DNA of 6,414 bases from CAYJRR01 sp964372275 [NCBI: uncultured bacterium] (GTDB taxonomy: Bacteria > CAYJRR01). How positions within the stretch are numbered: position 1 is the first letter of the stretch; each line of letters starts with the position of its first letter. The position numbers and the translations under genes are program-made. The notes beneath the pieces are model-generated. The model searched no databases. It was not told the DNA's origin and saw only the letters and a list, made by a program, of their open reading frames with translations. The stretch is taken from positions 16,109 to 22,522 of the forward strand of contig CAYJRR010000077.1 in assembly GCA_964372275.1 (NCBI GenBank), in the 5' to 3' direction. Shown in pieces: positions 1-5,900 of the stretch.

Positions 1-1
1 C

Positions 2-85
2 GACCCGGCGGCTGCGCCTTCCTCCGCCGGCGCCGCGCCCTCTTCGCCGGATGCTCCTCTCGAGGAAGAAGCGGCATCGCCGTGA
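2..85 (+). CDS. C-terminal end of an unidentified upstream gene (5' partial)
   Basis: An open frame enters from the left edge and runs 27 codons to a TGA at 83-85. The visible tail is almost only Ala, Pro and Ser, followed by a short acidic patch (LEEEAASP), so it looks like a disordered C-terminal tail rather than a folded domain. The stop overlaps the GTG start of the next gene in the four bases GTGA (82-85), the usual sign of translational coupling. That overlap is the main reason to believe the frame is coding. No family can be recognised from this fragment. In many genomes an nrnA-like gene follows rbfA, so a ribosome-binding factor A with an extended tail is one possibility, but nothing in these 27 residues proves it. 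Confidence 0.6.
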   Translation, partial: DPAAAPSSAGAAPSSPDAPLEEEAASP

Positions 86-894
86 GCGACGCGTCGACGC
101 TCCCGGCGTCGGCGGCGGGCGCGGGCGACGAGTCCGGAGTCGGCCTCCCGCCGGGCCCCCCGGAATCGTCGGAGGGTACGTTCGACCCGAACCGAAACCT
201 GGTCTACGACGTCCTGTTCGACATCGCCGACCTGGAGCTCGTCGGCCGGCTGAAGTGGGACGTCTTCTCCACGGAACGCCGTCTGGAACAGGCGATTCGC
301 GACGACGCGCGCCTGGCGAGGGAGGCGCCCGACCTGCGCGAGGCGCTGGCCTCGGCGCTCGACCGCCTTCGTTCGGACGCCGACCTTCGCGACTACAAGG
401 AGCGTTTCGTCCGCAGCGAAGAGCGCCTGAAGCTCAAGGAACTGGTCCGGTTCCTGGAACTCGCCGTGCGGGTCCGCGAGCCGCTGCACGCCGCCTGGAC
501 CCGCTATCTCGAGCACGACCACGACCGGCTCCGCCGGGAGCTGGATCGGATCGACGTCGACGGGATCGTCCGCCCGCCGGCCGGCTCGCGCGTCTCGGCC
601 CCGCGGGAGACCGAACCGCGGCGCTGCATGGCGGTCCTGGTGCATACCGAACGCTCGGCGCGCCAGGTGTTCAAGGAGCTGCCGTTCCTCGACTACGCCC
701 GGCAGATCGCCTGGTTCGAAGAGCGGAACGCCGTGCTCGCCGACCGGATTTGCGACGCGCGCGCGCTCTATCTGCATGCCGAGCTCGCGCGCCGGACCGC
801 CTCGGTCGCCGTCCACCTGCGCTGGTTGGCGGCCGGAACCGCCGTCTGCGCCGCGGTCGCCGCCGCCGCCGTTCTCGCCGAAGTTTTTCGGTGA
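82..894 (+). CDS. Hypothetical tail-anchored helical protein, 270 aa
   Basis: I do not recognise this family. The chosen start is the GTG at 82, which overlaps the previous stop by four bases and has a purine-rich GAGGAAG at 62-68, somewhat far upstream. Residues 1-35 are a Gly/Pro/Ser/Ala-rich, probably disordered leader. Residues 37-160 are rich in Arg, Glu, Asp and Leu with few helix breakers, consistent with long amphipathic helices or a coiled coil. A short Pro/Gly linker sits near 163-180, and a second helical stretch runs from about 190 to 240. A single hydrophobic segment at about 248-267 (WLAAGTAVCAAVAAAAVLA) lies only three residues from the C-terminus, and no N-terminal signal peptide is visible. 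The simplest topology is therefore a cytoplasmic protein anchored in the inner membrane by its tail. It is co-directional with the NrnA-like gene, but no functional link is evident. Coding status is well supported by the coupled start; function is unknown. Confidence 0.75.
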   Translation: MSDASTLPASAAGAGDESGVGLPPGPPESSEGTFDPNRNLVYDVLFDIADLELVGRLKWDVFSTERRLEQAIRDDARLAREAPDLREALASALDRLRSDADLRDYKERFVRSEERLKLKELVRFLELAVRVREPLHAAWTRYLEHDHDRLRRELDRIDVDGIVRPPAGSRVSAPRETEPRRCMAVLVHTERSARQVFKELPFLDYARQIAWFEERNAVLADRICDARALYLHAELARRTASVAVHLRWLAAGTAVCAAVAAAAVLAEVFR

Positions 895-905
895 CCCGTT
901 TTCGC

Positions 906-935
906 TTGCGATCGAACCCGGCACGGCGATAGCTT
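906..935 (+). promoter_or_regulatory. Possible promoter of the nrnA-like gene
   Basis: In the 52-base gap before the nrnA-like start, TTGCGA (906-911) and TAGCTT (930-935) are separated by 18 bases. The second hexamer ends 11 bases before the GTG at 947, and no Shine-Dalgarno-like sequence lies between them, so transcription could begin at or next to the start codon (leaderless mRNA). The stretch around 883-912 is more A/T-rich than its surroundings. The hexamers match the consensus only partly, and the gene could equally be co-transcribed from upstream. Confidence 0.3.
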
Positions 936-946
936 CGCCGGCTTCC

Positions 947-1990
947 GTGAGCTCGCCGACGACCCAGCCGAACGATCACGCCGACGTCGTCGGACGGATC
1001 CTTTCTCTCCTCCGCGCCGGACGGAGCTTCCTGATCACCAGCCAGCTCGATCCCGACGGCGACTCCGTCGGCAGCCAGCTCGCTCTCCGGCGAGTGATCC
1101 TCGCCGAGATCGGAGACGGCGCCGAAGCGGGCGAACCGGCGCGGCGGATCGCGGTCGTCAACCAGGTCCCCTGCCCCAAGCGCTACGCCTTCCTCCCCGA
1201 CGCGGAGGCGATCGTCACCCCCGCCGACGTCGAAGGCCGTTCGTTCGACGTCGGCTTCGTGCTGGACGGCGGCGTCGATCGCACGGGGACGGCACGGCCG
1301 CTGTTCCAGGCCTGCCGGCAGAAGGTGATCGTCGATCACCACAAGACGACGCAGGCGGCCGGGTACGACATCGCCTTCATCGAGCCGGAGATCTCGTCGA
1401 CGGCGGAGATGGTCTTCCGGCTGATCGAGGATCCCCGCTCCCGCGCCACCCTCGATCCGGCGACTGCCGCGCAGATCTACCTGGGGATGATCTACGACAC
1501 CGGGTCGTTCCAATACGCGCTCACCACGTCGCGCACACACCGCATCGCGGCGCAGTTGCTCGAGCAGGGGATCCGCCATTCGGAGATTGCGGAACGGGTG
1601 ATGCTGGAGTCGCCGCTCAACGCCAAGATCCTCCTCGGCCGCACCCTCAACGAGATGCGCGTGATCCGGGGGGGGCGCGTGGCGTGGACCACCGTCCCGC
1701 AGACGCTGGCCCGCGAGACCAACACCACCGACGAAGACGTCCGCGGGATCATCACCCAGATGATCTTCATCGAAGGGGTCCGGGTCGCGCTCCTGTTCTA
1801 CGAGCGGGAGAACGGACGCGTGAAACTCTCCTTGCGGAGTCGAGAAGGTTTCGACGTGGCGAACTTCGCGCGAACGCTCGACCCGGGCGGCGGCGGACAT
1901 GCGCGCGCGGCGGGGTGCACCGTCGACGGTCCGCTCGAAGAGGCGGTCCGACGGGTGATCGACGCGCTCGAGCGCCGTCTGGACGCGTAG
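947..1990 (+). CDS. nrnA: DHH/DHHA1 family phosphoesterase, NrnA-like (nanoRNase / pAp phosphatase)
   Basis: Members of this cytoplasmic family hydrolyse 2-5 nt nanoRNAs and often 3'-phosphoadenosine 5'-phosphate, using Mn2+ held by conserved His/Asp residues. Counting from the GTG at 947 (347 aa, normal family length), motif I is SQLDPDGDSVGS at 32-43, the motif II Asp lies in FVLDGGVDRTG at 104-114 (D107), the DHH motif is VDHHKT at 129-134, and the motif IV Asp is D184 in GMIYDTGSFQY. The DHHA1 substrate-binding loop is PGGGGHARAAGC at 313-324. The open frame extends upstream to an ATG at 776, but those 57 extra codons overlap the preceding gene and read as Pro/Ser-rich shadow sequence, so GTG 947 is preferred; it has no clear Shine-Dalgarno. 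One oddity is that motif I normally begins with His (HxxPDGDaxGS), whereas here that residue is Gln33 (CAG, 1043-1045). Family assignment is secure. Exact substrate preference (nanoRNA, pAp, cyclic dinucleotide products) cannot be read from sequence. Confidence 0.9.
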   Translation: MSSPTTQPNDHADVVGRILSLLRAGRSFLITSQLDPDGDSVGSQLALRRVILAEIGDGAEAGEPARRIAVVNQVPCPKRYAFLPDAEAIVTPADVEGRSFDVGFVLDGGVDRTGTARPLFQACRQKVIVDHHKTTQAAGYDIAFIEPEISSTAEMVFRLIEDPRSRATLDPATAAQIYLGMIYDTGSFQYALTTSRTHRIAAQLLEQGIRHSEIAERVMLESPLNAKILLGRTLNEMRVIRGGRVAWTTVPQTLARETNTTDEDVRGIITQMIFIEGVRVALLFYERENGRVKLSLRSREGFDVANFARTLDPGGGGHARAAGCTVDGPLEEAVRRVIDALERRLDA

Positions 1991-2058
1991 AGCCGACTTC
2001 GGCACGCCGCACCCAACCCGACGGGAGAGGTCTCGACGTCCGCTCGACCCCGGACGAA

Positions 2059-2093
2059 CGAAAGCCCCGGGACCGGCAGTCCCAGGGCCTTCG
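2059..2093. terminator. Bidirectional intrinsic terminator hairpin between convergent genes
   Basis: A 15-position stem around a CGGCA loop: CGAAAGCCCCGGGAC pairs with GTCCCAGGGCCTTCG with only two A/C-type mismatches. On the - strand the stem ends in GGGGCTTTCGTTCGT, a short T-rich exit; on the + strand it ends in GGGCCTTCG. It lies 68 bases after the nrnA-like stop and about 20 bases after the stop of the lysine-rich ORF on the other strand, exactly where a shared terminator between convergent units belongs. The T tracts are weak, as is common in very GC-rich genomes. Confidence 0.7.
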
Positions 2094-2099
2094 AAACGC

Positions 2100-2115
2100 G
2101 CCGCTCGAGAGCGGC
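2100..2115. repeat. Small inverted repeat (GCCGCT-CGAG-AGCGGC)
   Basis: A perfect 6-bp inverted repeat with a four-base CGAG spacer, touching the stop codon of the lysine-rich ORF (TAG on the - strand, 2117-2115). In the transcript it would form a compact stem-loop just ahead of the larger terminator hairpin at 2059-2093. It may help stabilise the 3' end or may be incidental in GC-rich DNA. Confidence 0.4.
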
Positions 2116-2183
2116 TACTTCTTCTTCGACCGCTTCGTCGCCTTCTTCGCGGCCTTCTTCTTGGTCTTCTTCTTCGCTGCCAT
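2115..2183 (-). CDS. Tiny lysine-rich basic protein, 22 aa
   Basis: Read on the - strand from ATG at 2183 to TAG at 2115, this gives a 22-residue peptide: MAAKKKTKKK, then AAKKATKRSKKK. Twelve residues are Lys (all AAG) and one is Arg, the rest being Ala, Thr and Ser. The composition resembles the disordered Lys/Ala tails of bacterial histone-H1-like and AlgP-type proteins, here without any attached domain. It also recalls in size and charge the small ribosomal peptide bTHX of Thermus, but the sequence differs. Expression signals are strong: AGAGGAGGT (2199-2191) is a perfect Shine-Dalgarno core with about nine bases to the ATG, a promoter with an exact TTGACA lies upstream, and a terminator hairpin follows. 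Binding to nucleic acid (nucleoid, RNA or ribosome) is an inference from charge only. An alternative is that the peptide is a by-product of a short regulatory transcript. Confidence 0.65.
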   Translation of the reverse strand: MAAKKKTKKKAAKKATKRSKKK

Positions 2184-2190
2184 GGCGTCT

Positions 2191-2199
2191 CGACCTCCT
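2191..2199 (-). promoter_or_regulatory. Strong Shine-Dalgarno of the lysine-rich ORF
   Basis: AGAGGAGGT on the - strand, with the GGAGGT core nine bases before the ATG at 2183. It is the only near-perfect ribosome-binding site that I see in front of any gene in the window, and it decides the start of the 22-codon ORF. Confidence 0.75.
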
Positions 2200-2224
2200 C
2201 TGGGGTTACGGGACCACGGACGGA

Positions 2225-2254
2225 ACACTAGGTCGCGGCGCGCGCCTCTGTCAA
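2225..2254 (-). promoter_or_regulatory. Promoter for the lysine-rich ORF, embedded in the end of moaE
   Basis: On the - strand an exact TTGACA (2254-2249) is followed after 18 bases by TAGTGT (2230-2225), which keeps the key T, A and final T of a sigma-70-type -10 box. Transcription would start near 2218, giving a leader of about 35 bases that contains the Shine-Dalgarno. The -35 box shares bases with the moaE stop codon TGA (2253-2251). The spacer contains a perfect 10-base palindrome GGCGCGCGCC (2237-2246), which could be an operator or simply GC-rich filler. Confidence 0.6.
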
Positions 2255-2712
2255 CGCTTCGTCGGTGGATCTCCGCCCCATCCGACCCAGGTCGATCCGT
2301 CGGCGAAGCGCTCCTTCTTCCAGATCGGCACGATCTCCTTCAATCGTTCGATCGCGTGGGCCACGCAGGCGATCGCTTCGCGCCTCCGCTCGGCTCCGAC
2401 CGCGATCACCACCGACGCATCGCCGACGACCAACTCCCCCACCCGATGCACGATCGAGATCTTCTTCCTCCCGGCGGCATCGGAACGCGCCATCGCTTCC
2501 CGCCCGACCTCGGCCATCTTGGCCTCCGCCATCTCCACGAACGCCTCGTAGAGGATCCCGACCACCCCGTGGCGGTCTCCGGCGTGATCGCGCACCACGC
2601 CCACGAACGTGGCGATGGCGCCGTGTCCCGGATCGGCCACGCGAGCGACCTCGCGCTCGACCGAGAGCGGCCGATCGGTGATTTCGTAGTGGCCGGAACC
2701 GTCCGAGATCAT
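2251..2712 (-). CDS. moaE: Molybdopterin synthase large (catalytic) subunit MoaE
   Basis: MoaE forms a heterotetramer with thiocarboxylated MoaD and inserts two sulfurs into cyclic pyranopterin monophosphate to make molybdopterin. Counting from the ATG at 2712 (153 aa, normal for the family), the hallmarks are GAIATFVGVVRDH near the N-terminus, LYEAFVEMAEAKM in the middle, VHRVGELVVGD, and AIERLKEIVPIWKKERF near the end. Lys125 (in ERLKE) and Lys132 (in IWKKE) keep the seven-residue spacing of the two catalytic lysines known in E. coli MoaE (K119, K126). The frame also offers a GTG at 2739 that adds nine residues (MRRDAASAS) and overlaps moaD. ATG 2712 lies seven bases after the moaD stop and is preferred, but neither start has a good Shine-Dalgarno, so translation is probably coupled to moaD. 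The frame stays open upstream into moaD at the Gly-Gly codons, which is discussed as a finding. The operon order is S41 peptidase, moaD, moaE. Confidence 0.92.
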   Translation of the reverse strand: MISDGSGHYEITDRPLSVEREVARVADPGHGAIATFVGVVRDHAGDRHGVVGILYEAFVEMAEAKMAEVGREAMARSDAAGRKKISIVHRVGELVVGDASVVIAVGAERRREAIACVAHAIERLKEIVPIWKKERFADGSTWVGWGGDPPTKR

Positions 2713-2719
2713 CGACGCA

Positions 2720-2992
2720 CTAGCGGCATCGCGGCGCACCCGTGCGCGCCCCGCCGGCGACCGGCGGAAGAAGGGCCAGCTCGTCGCCGTCGCGCAGCGG
2801 CCGATCGGCCGCCACGTATTCGCGCTCGACGGCGAACATCGTCGACCGCAGGAGCCGGGGCAGGTCGGACCGTCCCCGGAACAGCCGCTCGAACGCGGTC
2901 CGTGGCGTCGCCCCGTCCGGCAGCTCGAGCTCGACCGATTCGGCCCCCAGGAGCTCGCGATAGACGGCGAAGGCGCGGACGCGGATCGTCAC
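2720..2992 (-). CDS. moaD: Molybdopterin synthase sulfur-carrier subunit MoaD, with a C-terminal extension
   Basis: This is a ubiquitin-fold sulfur carrier for molybdopterin synthesis. MoeB adenylates its C-terminal glycine, which becomes a thiocarboxylate that donates sulfur in the MoaE active site. The GTG at 2992 overlaps the TGA of the preceding peptidase gene by four bases (GTGA), giving 90 aa. The family pattern is clear: TIRVRAFAVYRELLG at the N-terminus, VELELPDGATP, FAVEREYVAADRPLRDGDELALLPPVAGG. In known MoaD proteins the chain ends at this Gly-Gly; here Gly80-Gly81 are followed by nine more residues, ARTGAPRCR, before TAG at 2722-2720. As written, the protein would need trimming, a frame change or an error correction to present the free glycine. 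The following moaE frame lies +1 to this one. Identity is well supported; the exact C-terminus is doubtful. Confidence 0.85.
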   Translation of the reverse strand: MTIRVRAFAVYRELLGAESVELELPDGATPRTAFERLFRGRSDLPRLLRSTMFAVEREYVAADRPLRDGDELALLPPVAGGARTGAPRCR

Positions 2993-5900
2993 TGGACCGA
3001 GGTGGTCTTTCGCGGCGTCGCCGCCGCTGCCTCGCCCGCCTTCGGCCGGCGGATGGAGAAAGAGGCCATCGACTGCAGGTCCCCCTTGTCGCGCGCAATC
3101 ACGGTGATCCGGTTCTGCCCGTCCTTGAGCGGAAGGTCGGCGGCGAACGGCACCGGCTCGCGGACCGGCAGATTGCCGGGGAAGGTACGGTAGTAGACCT
3201 TCTTGTCGTTCACCATGACCCACAGGTCCTTGATCCCGTGGTCGTCGGTGGCCGTCCCTTGCAGCGTCGTCCGTTCGTCGGTCGCCACGAGCTGATCGCT
3301 TCGCGGGGCGACCGCGATCCTCGGCGGCGCCATGCGGACCACCTCGACACCCGCGGCCGAGGCGGCACGGCCCGTCGGCGTGGCGAACGAGGCCGGAATC
3401 CAGCCGGCGCGGCCGTCGGGAAGCTGGACCTGGATCCATTCCACCCCCAACTTGGCCTTCGCCGAGAGCGTGCTCCCGGCCCCCGCCCGGGCGAGTACCA
3501 CCGACTTTTCCGACGCGCCGGCGTGGATCGGAGTGCCCGCTTGGGAAACCTGCACGCGCCCACCGGCGGATGCGAGCGAGCCTCCGCGCGGACCGCTGGG
3601 AAGCTCGAGCTTCTCGGTCACGTACTCCCCGAGGACCGAATCGGCAACCGTCAGCCGCAGTTCGAACCGGTCCTTCGAGAACCCTTCGCGAACCTGGAAA
3701 CGGAATCGTCCGTCCGCGGACTTCCCCGGCGCGAGCCGATCGAACTTGATGCGCCCGCGATCGATGAAGATCCCCTCCCCCTCGAGGTTCTTCAGCATCG
3801 CCACCGGCTCGGGCGATTCGCCCGGTCCCTGGTTCACGACCGTGACCGCGACCTCGACCGTCTCCCCGGTCTGCGCGATCCCGTCGCCGTTGCCGACGAC
3901 CGCCTCCTCCGCCGCCCCTTTCAGCCCTTTGGGGAGTGGCGCGGCCGCGCCGCCGTCGAGGACCTGCCAGCTGTAGGCGAAGGACGGACGCGGGAGGGGC
4001 TTCACCGTCAGCCGCCCCGGGACCTTCTGGATCGGCGCGTCGTCCCCCCGCTGGAGGGCGATCGTCGTCTCCACCACGCTGGCCGGCCACGACTTCGGGA
4101 GCTTCATCGGGACCGACCAGGAGCGCGTCTGTCCAGGTTTCAGGCGCCCGAACGCCAGCTCGATGTCGTCGAAGAGCGGCTCGTCGCTCTCGGAAATCCC
4201 GCGCAGCCGCGAGACTTCGCCGGTGCCCACGTTGGTGACGTGGACCGTGAGCTTGACCTCGTCCCCCGCGGCGACTCCATCCGCGGGCGCTCCGAAGTCG
4301 ATCACCGCCGAGAGCTTCGGCGTCCCGGCATCCCGGCCCGACGACCAGTCGATCCCCAGCTTGCGGAACTCCTCGGCGATCTTCTGGTCCTGGTCCGACG
4401 CGGCCTTGGCGATCACCGCATTCGCGCCCCCGAGCATCTTCCGGCGCGAGTAGTGGCCGGCCTGCTTGAGCAGGGAGACCGCCAGCTGCACCTCGAAGTC
4501 CTTGGCGAGATCGGCGGTCTTGCGGTACTCCGGATCGAGCTCCTCCTCCTCCTCCGGTTCGCCGCCCGGAGTGCCGGAGGCCCCGTCCTCCTTCTTCTTC
4601 TCGCGGCCCTCGTCCTTCGGCAGCATCGGCGCGAAGCGGCTGACCGGACCCTTGGAGGACCCGTCGAGGAACCGAAGCGCCAGGACCGGCTTCTCGCGCC
4701 GCCCCGCCCCTTCGCCGTCAAAATGGCGATCGAGGTCCGACTCACGGAACTTCCGGCTCTCGCCGGTGAGGTCGATCTGCTCGGTCGAGATCTTGACCGG
4801 CACCGTCTCGATGTCCGGCGTCACCCCCACCGACTGGATCGAGACGTCGCCGGGGGTGAGGTACTTCGCGATCGTCAGCTTGAGCGCGCTCCCATCGCGG
4901 AGGTCGAACAGGTTCTGCACCGATCCCTTTCCGAACGTCTGCTCGCCGAGCACGAGCGCGCGATCGCGGTTCTTGAGCGCCCCCGCGACGATCTCCGAGG
5001 CCGAGGCCGAGCCGCCGTTGGTCAGGACGATGACCGGCGTCTCCTTGTCGGTGTCCGGCCACTTCGCGTTCTTCTCCTCGCGGAGGCGGCTGCCGGGGGC
5101 GCCGACCGTCGTCACGATCGGACCGGTCTCGAGGAACAGGTCGGTCAGCTTGATCGCCTCGTCGAGCAACCCCCCGGGGTTGTTGCGCAGATCGAGCACC
5201 ACCCCCTTGAGCGTCCCGCCCGGCGCCTGGGCCCGCATCCGATCGATCTGGGCCTTCACGTCGTGCCCGGTCTCCTCCTGGAACCCCTTCACCCGGACGT
5301 ACCCGACGTTCTCGGAGAGGAGCTGCCCCTCGACGTTGACGATCCGGATGGTGTCGCGGATCAGTGTGTACTCCCGCGGCTCCGGCATCCCGCGACGCTG
5401 CACGCCGATCGTGACCGCCGTCCCCTTGGGTCCGCGCAGCTTCTTCACCGCTTCGTCGAGGGCCATGTTGACCGTCGACTCCTCGCCGATCTTGGTGATC
5501 CGATCCCCGGCCTTGATCCCGGCGCGGGAGGCGGGCGTGTCGTCCAGCGGGCTGATGACCGTGAGCTGGCTGTCGCGGATCGCAATCACGATCCCCAAGC
5601 CGCCGAACTCGCCGGTCGTCGACAGCTTCATCTCGTCGTAGACCTCGGGCGGGAGAAGGACCGAGTGCGGATCGAGGGTGGAGAGCATCCCCCCGATCGC
5701 CGCGTACTCGAGCTGCTCCGGGTTGCTCTGGGGCGGAAGCTCCTTGCGGAGAAACGAGAAGACCTCCTTCAGACGGACGACCATCTCGTCGAGGTCCCGG
5801 ACCTTTCCGTTGAAGGTGCGCTCGGCCGAGCCGACATGGACGCGCATCAACGCGCCTCCGTCGAGCGACGCCTTTCCGCCGTCGCTGTCGGTGTACTCGA

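Noticed and set aside
776-946. Extended N-terminus of the nrnA-like protein from ATG 776
   Set aside because: These codons overlap the end of the preceding gene and read as Pro/Ser-rich shadow sequence. Family alignment begins shortly after the GTG at 947.
2118-2180. Phenylalanine-rich hydrophobic segment on the + strand, resembling a membrane helix
   Set aside because: It is the reverse complement of the AAG-rich lysine ORF. The SD, promoter and stop all support the - strand reading.
2720-4090. Long - strand frame in front of MoaD, suggesting a MoaD fusion with a large N-terminal part
   Set aside because: The upstream part is a shadow of the peptidase gene in another frame. The GTG at 2992 overlapping the peptidase stop gives a normal MoaD N-terminus.
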